Source: an uncultured Eggerthellaceae bacterium (GTDB lineage: Bacteria; Actinomycetota; Coriobacteriia; Coriobacteriales; Eggerthellaceae). Taken from it: a stretch of 64,000 bases of DNA. Where the stretch lies: positions 62,001 through 126,000 of the forward strand of contig CAKTTY010000001.1 in assembly GCA_934617065.1 (NCBI GenBank). Direction: 5' to 3'. Shown here piece after piece: positions 51,507 through 59,289 of the stretch (its first letter is position 1; each line of letters opens with the position of its first letter). The notes beneath the pieces were generated by a model. The model did no database searches. It saw nothing but the letters and a program-made list of their open reading frames with translations, and was not told where the DNA came from. Made by a program: the position numbers and the translations under genes.

Positions 51507-51923
51507 ATGACGAAGGAAGATTGGCAGCTTAAGCAGATAGCTGACTTCTTCTATCTGCTCGTCGATGGAAGTGACGCTACAGGAAAGGACATACTCCAAA
51601 AGAGGTTCAAGAAGGAAACAAATACTCTAAGCGCACTTTACGACCTGATCGAAAAGATTGACGAGCTTGGTTATGACGACGGAATCGATTTCGCGTTCAA
51701 TACGAACCGGTTCGACACGATAAAGGGCACCAAGCTGAGCCTTATCGAAATACGTAGGTTCGGGAAGACGTGGCGAGTGATCACCTATTGGAGCAAGAAG
51801 AAAAAGATGCTTGTGATGCTGGATGTTTTTGAGGCTCACAAGCACAAGGACATGAATGAGATGCTGAAGCAAGTTGGTCCGCTGGTCCAGCATGCGATTC
51901 GGCTGATAGAGGACGGTGAGTGA
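51507..51923 (+). CDS. HigB/RelE-like toxin (Gp49 family) of a TAC system
   Basis: The 138-residue protein has a C-terminal RelE/HigB-type core: TKLSLIEIRRFGKTWRVITY then KKKKMLVMLDVFEAHKHKDM, like phage Gp49/HigB toxins that cut mRNA on the ribosome. About 60 residues of helical sequence precede the core. AAGGAG lies 6 bases before the ATG. It is the first of three tightly packed genes (toxin, antitoxin, chaperone). Toxicity is inferred from the family. Confidence 0.82.
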   Translation: MTKEDWQLKQIADFFYLLVDGSDATGKDILQKRFKKETNTLSALYDLIEKIDELGYDDGIDFAFNTNRFDTIKGTKLSLIEIRRFGKTWRVITYWSKKKKMLVMLDVFEAHKHKDMNEMLKQVGPLVQHAIRLIEDGE

Positions 51924-51924
51924 C

Positions 51925-52398
51925 ATGGCTATGAAGGTATCGCGTGAGGAATTTCTTGGCATAGACGAGCCTTTGAAGCCGAATTTTGAGAACGTTGCCG
52001 CGAAGATGGCGTTGGATTTTGAGGCTGACGTGTTCATGCGCCTCAAGGAGCTCGGGCTCAAACGCAAGGATCTGGCGCGACTGCTCAATGTGAGCCCAGC
52101 TGCGGTTTCGAAGCTGCTCACCGAGAACTCGAACATGACATTGAAGACCATGGCCAAGATTGCGACCGCACTTGGCTGCGAGATTTCACCTTTCCATTTG
52201 AATGGCGTAGCTGAGGTGAGCTACGTGGATTTTGATGCGGATAGCGAAACCGATACAGTTATTGTTCCTAACGAGGTTATTTCTGCACTTGGTTTGACTG
52301 CTTCGATTGGGGATGATGTGCCGGCTTCTGGCAGCACACAAGTTGTTAGCAATGCCAAACCTGTCCCTGTCGCTGTTTTTAGGAGGGTTGCAGCATGA
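51925..52398 (+). CDS. HTH antitoxin (HigA-like) with a long C-terminal tail
   Basis: The 157-residue protein has an XRE-type helix-turn-helix (LGLKRKDLARLLNVSPAAVS, then NMTLKTMAKIATALGC) after a 30-residue N-terminal segment. A tail of about 65 residues follows, as expected for antitoxins whose folding depends on a SecB-like chaperone (the chaperone-addiction region). Start taken as ATG 51925, 1 base after the toxin stop; GTG 51916 is an alternative. Its stop overlaps the chaperone ATG by 4 bases. Confidence 0.85.
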   Translation: MAMKVSREEFLGIDEPLKPNFENVAAKMALDFEADVFMRLKELGLKRKDLARLLNVSPAAVSKLLTENSNMTLKTMAKIATALGCEISPFHLNGVAEVSYVDFDADSETDTVIVPNEVISALGLTASIGDDVPASGSTQVVSNAKPVPVAVFRRVAA

Positions 52399-52868
52399 GT
52401 GTCGGAAATTGGCTTTCGCCTGTTCAAATCGTTGACTCGAAAGTGCTCGGTCTCGGCCTTTCGGTTGCGGATGGTTTTGAGGGCGGGGAGACTCACTTCT
52501 CTCTGACCATGAACTCTTCCTTGGGCGCTCCGACTATCGTTGACGGTAACTATGTTTGCAAGTGCGTATTGGAAGCCGTCGGCAATTGGGCTGTTGATGA
52601 GGAAGGTGCGGAACCTGCATTTTCCGCATCATGCAAGCTCGGCATTATGATAGCCGTTCCCGAGGCCGCGTTGAAACCTGTGCCCGAGGATGAGAGGGAC
52701 ACATTCGTCTTCGCTAATACCGTATCCATTGCTTATGGCAAGATTCGATCAATCATTGAGAGCGTGACGGCAGAGAGCGTCGTCGGCAGGCAGACGATCC
52801 CGGCTATCGATCCCTATGCATTTGTTGATTCTCTCGGTTTGAAGAAGGGCGCAGAGGCTACCGAATAG
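52395..52868 (+). CDS. SecB-like chaperone of a TAC system
   Basis: The 157-residue protein fits the SecB-like fold: a long beta region (THFSLTMNSSLG, YVCKCVLEAVGNW, FSASCKLGIMIAVPE), then a helix and the family end pattern FVFANTVSIAYGKIRSIIES, VTAESVVGRQTIPAIDPYAF. In Mycobacterium tuberculosis a SecB-like protein (Rv1957) protects the HigA antitoxin of the same operon. The ATGA overlap with the antitoxin gene supports the same arrangement here. A general export role is less likely in an island. Confidence 0.75.
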   Translation: MSVGNWLSPVQIVDSKVLGLGLSVADGFEGGETHFSLTMNSSLGAPTIVDGNYVCKCVLEAVGNWAVDEEGAEPAFSASCKLGIMIAVPEAALKPVPEDERDTFVFANTVSIAYGKIRSIIESVTAESVVGRQTIPAIDPYAFVDSLGLKKGAEATE

Positions 52869-52880
52869 GTCTTCTGAGAT

Positions 52881-52901
52881 GGAGCCGAATTGGAGCCGAA
52901 T
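52881..52901 (+). repeat. Paired arm-like repeat before the right att site
   Basis: Identical to 49836-49856 and again exactly 134 bases before the att core. A further matching segment TGGCRAYGCTTGG lies 30 bases before the core in both places (49940 and 52985). Confidence 0.7.
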
Positions 52902-53014
52902 CCACCTGCGGAGTCGAACGAGAGCCTAGAATCCTGAACGCAGATCGCCAACAAAAGCGCAGTTCTGGCGCTTGTTGGCGAAAATGGCGATGCTTGGCGA
53001 GGGGCTGGAATGTC

Positions 53015-53059
53015 CTCATAACCCGGAGGTCGTTGGTTCAAATCCAGCCCCCGCGACCA
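53015..53059 (+). other. Right att copy (tRNA-fMet 3' half)
   Basis: Identical to the 3' 45 bases of the tRNA at 39407, and followed by a near-identical copy of its terminator. It marks the right end of island 2 and probably the original downstream flank of the tRNA. Confidence 0.9.
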
Positions 53060-53069
53060 AGCATTTTCA

Positions 53070-53100
53070 CAGGCCAGAGGTTAATTCCTCTGGCCTATTT
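53070..53100 (+). terminator. Original tRNA-fMet terminator, displaced
   Basis: The same 11-bp GGCCAGAGG stem and TTAATT loop as at 39494, with a TATTTTGTTTT tail. Confidence 0.75.
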
Positions 53101-53244
53101 TGTTTTCTCAGACCTTGGATGGTCCCAGGTTTCAATAAGATCCAACCCCCCCGCTGCCATCGCTAGAAGCGTGGCGGCTGTTGCGTGTTTCGGAGGCGCG
53201 CGGGGCTTCTGAAACTGTGACGGTTTCGCATTGCTCCGCCATCC

Positions 53245-53293
53245 GTTCAATATACTGAACAGATTTATGGCAAAACCGTTCAGTATAGTGAAC
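53245..53293. promoter_or_regulatory. Two operator-like palindromes without an adjacent gene
   Basis: GTTCAATATACTGAAC (53245-53260) and GTTCAGTATAGTGAAC (53278-53293) are both GTTCA-NTATAN-TGAAC and both are followed by AGAT. Their centres are 33 bases apart, about three helical turns. The rest of 53060-53313 holds no gene I can support. Confidence 0.55.
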
Positions 53294-53313
53294 AGATGGC
53301 GTGCTTAGCCGCT

Positions 53314-53985
53314 CTATCCCAGAAGTTCTTTGCGGCACGCGACGAGCCATTCTGCAAGTTCTCGGATTCCCTCCCCAGTGCGTGCGCATGTTTCGAATAT
53401 CTCAAGGTGGGGGTTGAGCACGCGCGCTTGTTTGCGCAGCGCTGCCATATCGAAATCAGGGTTAAGCGGAAGATAGTCGGTTTTGGTCACGATGAGTGCG
53501 TCCACTACTGCGAACATGGGCGGATACTTGTACACCTTGTCATACCCTTCGGGAACCGAAAGCAGCATGACGCGTTTGTGCGCACCGGTGTCGAACTCTG
53601 CTGGGCAAACCAGATTGCCGATGTTCTCTAGAAACAGGTAATCAAAATGCTGCCCGCCAAACGCCTGGAAAGCGCGTTCGACCATACTCATCTCAACATG
53701 GCATATCCCCCGCGTTTCAAGCTGCACTGCTTGTATGCCCGCATCCTTGATCTTCTGTGAATCCACGAACGACTCCAAGTCTGCTTCGATGATGCCGATG
53801 CTCGACGATTTCCGCAGCTCTTCAATGAGCGCCAGCAGCAAGGTGGTCTTTCCTGCGCCGGGAGATGCCATAACATCCACGAAGAAGGTGCCCTGGTGTT
53901 CAAGCATCTTTCGAAAACTGTTTGCGGCATTGGTGTTGTCGGCGAGGATATCTTCTTTTATCTCTACGATGCGTGATTCTTCCAT
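53314..53985 (-). CDS. hypB: Hydrogenase nickel incorporation GTPase HypB
   Basis: HypB uses GTP to help HypA insert nickel into [NiFe]-hydrogenase. The 223-residue protein has the P-loop VMASPGAGKTTLLLAL, the switch Asp-Glu region IIEADLES, FLENIGNLVCP (metal-binding Cys), and the base-specificity VTKTDYLP. It lacks a His-rich N-terminal nickel store. ATG 53985 follows GAGGGG. It is the last gene of a leftward operon that begins with hypA at 58125. Confidence 0.95.
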   Translation of the reverse strand: MEESRIVEIKEDILADNTNAANSFRKMLEHQGTFFVDVMASPGAGKTTLLLALIEELRKSSSIGIIEADLESFVDSQKIKDAGIQAVQLETRGICHVEMSMVERAFQAFGGQHFDYLFLENIGNLVCPAEFDTGAHKRVMLLSVPEGYDKVYKYPPMFAVVDALIVTKTDYLPLNPDFDMAALRKQARVLNPHLEIFETCARTGEGIRELAEWLVACRKELLG

Positions 53986-54049
53986 CGGTAACCCCTCTTC
54001 AATGGGAAGGCGGCTCCCCTAAAGCCGGAGGGAGCCGCCGGGGCAAATG

Positions 54050-55270
54050 TTAATCAACCGTTTTGCCCATGATCTTGTTTGCAGCGTAAATGCCGCTGAT
54101 ACATGCAGGCTCCAGGCCCAAACCGTTCACGTCACCCGCCATAATGAGACCTGGTGCCAGGTTTTGCGGCAAAGCCTCATGGGCGGCAGTGTACAGAGCA
54201 TGGCTCCAGTACTTCTTTCCTATAACCGTCCACTCGTCGAAGTACTCGTCGAATTTGCGTGTTTCCTCGAAATCGACTTCGGTGAACACCTCGTAATCGC
54301 CGTCGAAGCGCTTAGCGATATAGATAATCGGAATGGTGTCATCGAACAGGTGAACAAGGTGCCCACGGAACTTCCGCTTGACTTTCCCTCGCACCAGATA
54401 GCCCGTAAGCTCAGAGGCCTTGCGAATATCCAGTGCGGGAATTTCCTCGACGGGCTCCAGAAGGCGCTGCGTGTCTACGGCGGGAGACGCCATAACCAGA
54501 TTGCTTGCCGTAAAGCGTCCTGCGCCGCATTCGACAGCCCAGCCCTCGTCACGCTTTTCAACCTGAGTTATTTCGTCGATAAGAACTTCTCCCGAGCCCT
54601 GCGCCAAGCGCCGCTTGGTCCCTTCGGAATCGAAGTCGAAACGCTTCAGATCGAAGAGCAGCCGCAGGGGAGGGATCTTCATGGTAAGGGGTTGGACGGT
54701 GTTCAGGTAATCAAGGGCGGTAAGGTCCTTGATCTTCGTTCCCGTGCACGCATGGGCGAACATGCTGATCAGATCGTGAGCGATGGGACCGAAGCCCATT
54801 CGTTCGATCATGTCTGTTGCCGATTCTTGATACAGCTGCTTGATCATGGGATCCTTTTCAAGGGCGGCCGTGACTTCCATCACCGTGCAGTTGTCCTTGA
54901 ACTGGGTGTAGCGGGGGATGAATTCCTCGCGCATCCACTTCATGTACTTCAGAAGCGAAGGCGCGTCGGCAATTGTTGTAGGGGAAACCGGTTCGTACTG
55001 CTTACCGTTGTCGTGATGGCAGCAGCCGGCGCTCAAAGCAGGCAGGACATCAGGTCCTTCGATTAGCAGCTCTGAGCGGAGCATATATTTGTAGGTTCCG
55101 AAATAGAACACCGCGCCGTAGTTCATGTGGCGTTCTTCGTCGTTGCAGATTCGCCCGCCAATATTGGGGCTGATCAGCAGGTATTCGCGATCGTTTTTCT
55201 GAAGCTCCAAGCAGCAGTTCATGCCAGCTGCACCAGCTCCAACCACGATGGTTTCGTAATGCGTTTTCAT
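54050..55270 (-). CDS. FAD-dependent oxidoreductase
   Basis: The 406-residue protein has an N-terminal Rossmann FAD site (ETIVVGAGAAGMNCCLELQK), a conserved NIGGRI segment, and a C-terminal FAD-binding motif LIMAGDVNGLGLEPACISGI. The layout is that of the amine oxidase/phytoene desaturase-like flavoproteins. The substrate cannot be told. It lies between hypB and a membrane protein gene in the hypA-to-hypB operon, which points to an electron-transfer role with the ferredoxin-like neighbour. AAAGAAGG precedes the ATG. Confidence 0.85.
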   Translation of the reverse strand: MKTHYETIVVGAGAAGMNCCLELQKNDREYLLISPNIGGRICNDEERHMNYGAVFYFGTYKYMLRSELLIEGPDVLPALSAGCCHHDNGKQYEPVSPTTIADAPSLLKYMKWMREEFIPRYTQFKDNCTVMEVTAALEKDPMIKQLYQESATDMIERMGFGPIAHDLISMFAHACTGTKIKDLTALDYLNTVQPLTMKIPPLRLLFDLKRFDFDSEGTKRRLAQGSGEVLIDEITQVEKRDEGWAVECGAGRFTASNLVMASPAVDTQRLLEPVEEIPALDIRKASELTGYLVRGKVKRKFRGHLVHLFDDTIPIIYIAKRFDGDYEVFTEVDFEETRKFDEYFDEWTVIGKKYWSHALYTAAHEALPQNLAPGLIMAGDVNGLGLEPACISGIYAANKIMGKTVD

Positions 55271-55285
55271 GACGCCTTCTTTCCC

Positions 55286-56320
55286 TTAGTCGAAGTAACG
55301 CTTGCGGAAGTCTCTGCGACCCTCCGCCAAGCCGGTGATTGTTTCCATGCAGCAGCGCCCCATGACAAGGGATGCGGTTCCCAGGATGAAAACAACGAAG
55401 TACTTGTGGATGGGGGTGCGCAGGAAAGGATCGAAATGACAATCGCAGCGATAGATGAAGCGCGATTGGGTTTCATTGATCTGATACACTTCCCAGTTCC
55501 ACGTCCATGCAAAGCGGTGGAACCACAGACGAAGCGCGCCTTCCTGATTCGGGCCGCGGTTTTTCCACGTTGGGTCGGTGGCCGTATCGGAGTGGGCTGC
55601 CCAATAGTAGAGGCCGTTTTCTCCGTTGGAACAATCGGTTACCCATTCGCCGATAGAAAGCGGTGCCTGGTGAAACCACTGAAATTCACCGACGTGGAGG
55701 TTCTGCCACTGAGGGTATTTCTTCCAGTCGTAATGATTGCGGATGTCGAAGGTGAACAGGCGTTCCAGTCGTTCAAAGCTGTACCAACCGCCTTTTGATT
55801 GGCCTGCCTGTTGCATGTAGGGCCATATCTCTTCGGGGAGAGCGTTGACCGTAATGCCTCCGTCGTAACGAAGCGTCTTTTCTCCGTTGTGGAAGTGGTC
55901 GTCGCCCTTGAGATTGTAGGCGCGCTCGGCATCGGTCATCTTCGTGCGCAAGCCGTAGATCCACAACATCGAAAGCACAATGAAGCACGCGCCGCAGATG
56001 CACCAAAGGATGTTCCATACCGTGACGCCAGGGCCGAACAGCTGGAGCAGGTAATCGGTTTTGTTGATCCCCAAAGCCAAGAGGGCGAATCGGGTGATCA
56101 TGCTTGCGCCCCAGCCGATAAGACCGTACCAAATTGCCTCGGCGCTGCATTCCATCATCTTTTTCTTGTGGCCGATGGCCCAATCAATCAAAACGCCTAT
56201 GATGCCCAGGAAATACCCCAACAGCACAAAACCTACTTTGGTGGCTTTAGAGAAGCGATCCATGAAGCGAGGCTGTTTTTCGGGCATTGAAGGCAAAGTT
56301 CCATTTGCTGCTTTTGCCAT
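55286..56320 (-). CDS. Membrane protein with a C-terminal START/SRPBCC-like region
   Basis: The protein (about 344 residues) has three to four membrane helices in its first 140 residues (GFVLLGYFLGIIGVLIDWAI; LIGWGASMITRFALLAL; VWNILWCICGACFIVLSMLW). A soluble region then resembles polyketide-cyclase/START folds (ITVNALPEEIWPYMQQAGQS, then YSFERLERLF). A final helix lies near 315. The function is unknown. ATG 56320 is used; GTG 56329 is possible. It sits in the operon between the ferredoxin-like and flavoprotein genes. Confidence 0.75.
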   Translation of the reverse strand: MAKAANGTLPSMPEKQPRFMDRFSKATKVGFVLLGYFLGIIGVLIDWAIGHKKKMMECSAEAIWYGLIGWGASMITRFALLALGINKTDYLLQLFGPGVTVWNILWCICGACFIVLSMLWIYGLRTKMTDAERAYNLKGDDHFHNGEKTLRYDGGITVNALPEEIWPYMQQAGQSKGGWYSFERLERLFTFDIRNHYDWKKYPQWQNLHVGEFQWFHQAPLSIGEWVTDCSNGENGLYYWAAHSDTATDPTWKNRGPNQEGALRLWFHRFAWTWNWEVYQINETQSRFIYRCDCHFDPFLRTPIHKYFVVFILGTASLVMGRCCMETITGLAEGRRDFRKRYFD

Positions 56321-56348
56321 GAGTGTCACGCCCCTTCTTTCTAGCTAA

Positions 56349-57713
56349 CTATTTCTTGTGTTTAAGGAGCAGCCACGCCAATGCGCCTATGCCAATGGCG
56401 CCTGCCACATATTTCTTGTTGTACTTGAAGAAGGCTTTCGCGCTTGTGCATCCAAGGTTTCGCGCCGCCTCGTCGGCAAGGGCTACGGTTTTTTGGCCAG
56501 CTGCCTGCATAATTGCCATCGGATCCATTTCGGTATCCTTCCATTCGTAATCTGCTGGAGGAATCTCCATCGTGCATTTATCCATGACCATGTCGATTCT
56601 TCCTTCTTCTAGGAAGTACTCATGGATGCTTTCACGTAGGGGCATGGTTTGCTGAAGGGTGATGGCATCGTTCGGGCAGACGCTCTTGCAGTACCCGCAG
56701 CCGATGCAATGGTCTTGGTCGATTGTCACCTTGCCATCGGGGTTCACCGTGATGATCTCCTGTGGGCACTTCTTGGCGCAGTTGCCGCAACCCGTACATT
56801 TCTCGTGGTCGATTACCGCCGTGAAGCCAGCACCGCTAAAGCGATTCTTTATGGTGCGGTTCGCGTTCTTGCAAACATCCAGCGCCACGCAGCAGCAAGG
56901 GCAGCAGAAGCAGATTTCCATGAACTCATCCATCTTCTGGTTCTCGAAGCCCCAAACCATCTGCTCGAGCTCAACATATAATGCCTGCCCGATCAAACCC
57001 GCATCGCGAGCATCGTAGACGTGCTGCTTGGCCTCTTCCTTCGTTACCGGCTTTGCCAGCCCGTTTTTCACCGCTGTTACTCCCGCCATGTTAAAGAACA
57101 GGCAGCCCAGCGTTTTTTCGTATTCGGAGCAGTCGTGGGCGGAACGGCAAATGCACCGGTTCATTTGAGCGATGTATTCAGCCCCATCGATGGCGTCCAT
57201 GATCAGGTCTATGGGCAAAACCGCGGTTTTGCCTTCCTCGACCATGTCCACATTAAGGGGCAGGACAGTGCCGTGCGTGTACATTTTCTCATCGGGCGAG
57301 AACTGGGTAACTCTCTTATAAAGCTCCGGAATGACGCCCTCTTTTCCCGTAAGCTTTGCTCCCGATACGATCATCATGAACACCTTAAGGGTGCGATCCC
57401 ACGTTTTTGGAGTTGTGGCCAGCACCTTTGTCATGATGAAGTCTTTGATTCCCAGCCCGCGCGGGTGGTTTTCGTGCAGGGGCTTGTTTGGCAGCTCTCT
57501 GCGATGCAGGCGGCCTTCGTCCAAGAAAAGCACTTCCCCCTGCGGGGTGATGTTGCCTCCGTCGCGCGGGTCGAGCGAGGCAATTACCTCATCAGGAACT
57601 CCGATGCTCTTCAGTCTCTCGTAATCGATACCTGGTTTTACCCGAATGGAAGCTGCTTGCGTTTCCGCAGCATTCTCTTGGGCTTGGTTGAGCGTTTCTT
57701 CCCCTTTATGCAT
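56349..57713 (-). CDS. Ferredoxin-type iron-sulfur protein with a C-terminal membrane anchor
   Basis: The 454-residue protein has two 4Fe-4S motifs near residues 300-365: CTGCGNCAKKCPQEI and CIGCGYCKSVCPNDA. Upstream are two further Cys groups, RCICRSAHDCSEYEKTLGC near 190 and CFCCPCCCVALDVC near 270, that could bind additional metal. A C-terminal helix (VAGAIGIGALAWLLL) with a basic end anchors it. This looks like an electron carrier or reductase at the membrane. AGGAGGG precedes the ATG. It follows hypA in the operon. Confidence 0.85.
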   Translation of the reverse strand: MHKGEETLNQAQENAAETQAASIRVKPGIDYERLKSIGVPDEVIASLDPRDGGNITPQGEVLFLDEGRLHRRELPNKPLHENHPRGLGIKDFIMTKVLATTPKTWDRTLKVFMMIVSGAKLTGKEGVIPELYKRVTQFSPDEKMYTHGTVLPLNVDMVEEGKTAVLPIDLIMDAIDGAEYIAQMNRCICRSAHDCSEYEKTLGCLFFNMAGVTAVKNGLAKPVTKEEAKQHVYDARDAGLIGQALYVELEQMVWGFENQKMDEFMEICFCCPCCCVALDVCKNANRTIKNRFSGAGFTAVIDHEKCTGCGNCAKKCPQEIITVNPDGKVTIDQDHCIGCGYCKSVCPNDAITLQQTMPLRESIHEYFLEEGRIDMVMDKCTMEIPPADYEWKDTEMDPMAIMQAAGQKTVALADEAARNLGCTSAKAFFKYNKKYVAGAIGIGALAWLLLKHKK

Positions 57714-57774
57714 TTCCTGCTCCCTCCTTTTTCGAACGATTTATTTCCCCTTGTTCGTGATACGTGAAATAGGC

Positions 57775-58125
57775 CTATCTGATTTCGATTTCCTTGATAA
57801 GGAGCTCTCCGCCGGTGACCATGTCGTAGTTTTCGCTTTTGCAATCGGGACAGCACATATGCCTGTCGCTGCCCATGGCAAGTTGGAAGGTTGACCCGCA
57901 GTCGTTGCAGTAAAAAGCCATAGGTACCTTCTGGATCTTGATTTTTGCACCTTCGGCAAGGGTGCCCTTTGCGCAGCGGTCGAAATAGCGCTGCACCCAT
58001 TCTTCTTCCAGGTTGCGCATTTCGCCTATAACCAGGCTCACCGAAAGGACCTGTTTGGCCTGCTGGGCTTGCGCGTTGCGCAATACAACGTCAACGATGC
58101 TTCTGGTTACCCCAAGCTCGTGCAT
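57775..58125 (-). CDS. hypA: Hydrogenase nickel chaperone HypA
   Basis: HypA delivers nickel to the hydrogenase large subunit. The 116-residue protein starts MHELGVTRSIVDVVL, with the nickel-binding His2, and ends in a zinc domain with CNDCGSTF and CPDCKSEN. I set the start at ATG 58125 because His2 is essential in the family and GGGGAAGG lies upstream; the frame extends 17 codons further. It is the first gene of a five-gene leftward operon ending with hypB. Confidence 0.94.
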   Translation of the reverse strand: MHELGVTRSIVDVVLRNAQAQQAKQVLSVSLVIGEMRNLEEEWVQRYFDRCAKGTLAEGAKIKIQKVPMAFYCNDCGSTFQLAMGSDRHMCCPDCKSENYDMVTGGELLIKEIEIR

Positions 58126-58241
58126 TTTGCCCACCTTCCCCTCAAGGTAGCAGAACGAAGCTCCTGATTTCCCCATTTACCAGGGCGCATCAAACAGCGA
58201 TGCAGCTTCGTACCCTGACAAGTAGTATTCTAATTGCAGCT

Positions 58242-58253
58242 TGAACGTGTTCA
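58242..58253. promoter_or_regulatory. Operator-like palindrome between hypA and the TetR-type gene
   Basis: TGAACGTGTTCA lies in the 227-base divergent region. It differs by one base from TGAACATGTTCA, the centre of the palindrome before the CoA-transferase gene at 61167. It is a candidate binding site for the neighbouring regulator. Confidence 0.45.
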
Positions 58254-58352
58254 TGCAGAACGAGACATTTTGCCTGGGATTGTATTAGCCGTATTAACCC
58301 AGATGAGCTTACTTTGCAGAATGCCATTTCGGGAACAAAAGACGAGGTAACG

Positions 58353-59000
58353 ATGATTCCTATTCAGCAGCTGCCTAAATCGCCAACGCGAAAGTGCTTT
58401 GAAGAGGCATTTCTTGAGCTCTATGCCCAAAAGCCTCTCGACCAAATCAGCGTTATGGCTCTTACGGAAAAGGCAGGCTATTCACGGGCGACGTTTTACC
58501 GCAACTATTACAGCATTAGCAATGTTCTTGAGTCTGTCGAAGAAGAAAATACCTGCACATCAACCTGCCAAGTCATTATCTCGTGTTTGGGCGATATTAC
58601 GCTTGAGCGGGCCACCGATGCGATGGCTGACTTTTATCAAAAACGCTCCAGGGAAGTTTCCATTTTGGCGAACGGGGAATATGGGTCAATTTACCTTGAT
58701 AAGCAGCGCGAGCCGATGAAGCTGCTGTTCGCCGCATTGTTGGATAGGGGTTTCGAGCTTTCTTCTTTCCAGCTTGATGTTATTTCGGAGTACATCGCTT
58801 CGGCGAAAGTGGGCATGCTTCGGCTTTGGGTAAATGATCCAAGCAAGATCACCCTTAACCATTTGAACAAGATGACGGAAAACATCTTCGAATCGAGACT
58901 TTGGACCCACCTTGCAAAGTGTCTTTCGAGCGATGGAAACAAGCGAGACAAGATTGTGCTTCCCGAGGAGTTTCCGGATTATCCCTGGATGATGAAGTAG
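58353..59000 (+). CDS. TetR/AcrR-family regulator
   Basis: The 215-residue protein has an N-terminal TetR helix-turn-helix (FLELYAQKPLDQISVMALTE then KAGYSRATFYRNYYSISNVL) and a helical C-terminal region for ligand binding. GAGGT lies 4 bases before ATG 58353; the frame could extend to a TTG at 58314. It is transcribed away from the hypA operon, the usual position for a regulator of its neighbour. The ligand is unknown. Confidence 0.85.
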   Translation: MIPIQQLPKSPTRKCFEEAFLELYAQKPLDQISVMALTEKAGYSRATFYRNYYSISNVLESVEEENTCTSTCQVIISCLGDITLERATDAMADFYQKRSREVSILANGEYGSIYLDKQREPMKLLFAALLDRGFELSSFQLDVISEYIASAKVGMLRLWVNDPSKITLNHLNKMTENIFESRLWTHLAKCLSSDGNKRDKIVLPEEFPDYPWMMK

Positions 59001-59154
59001 GGGCATGCTGGCGGGGCGGCATCTAGCTGAGCTTTTTGACTTCCTTAAGATGAAAATTCGATTATTGCCTTGGTTCTCGAAACGCTATTTTTGACTTGCA
59101 TTGCGCTTCGTGCTTTTTGGCTTGTTTCCACGAGGCTTTTCGCTGCCTGCTGAA

Positions 59155-59289
59155 GCCTTACGATTAAGCGTAAAATGCATCATGTTCGGCACTGCATTGA
59201 TCCTGTGGCATCTGCCGCATGGCGGTAAGAGGGAACTCATCAAGTGCGTCCTTGCGGGAACTCCAAGGCTATTAGGAAGGCGCATTGGC
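59155..59289 (+). pseudogene. Possible HicA toxin remnant
   Basis: In the frame of the following hicB-like gene the segment reads ILWHLPHGGKRELIKCVLAG, which resembles the C-terminal HicA pattern (a Pro-His-Gly turn then a Lys/Glu helix). The first half of HicA, with its catalytic His, is not present, and no start with a ribosome site is seen. This is a weak call. Confidence 0.25.

Noticed and set aside
53132..53389. Short leftward protein starting between the orphan operators and the island
   Set aside because: The composition is Ser/Arg-rich and there is no ribosome site or family; the frame overlaps hypB on the same strand.
54047..55066. 339-residue rightward frame opposite the FAD oxidoreductase
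   Set aside because: The leftward frame has clear FAD motifs; this one has none.
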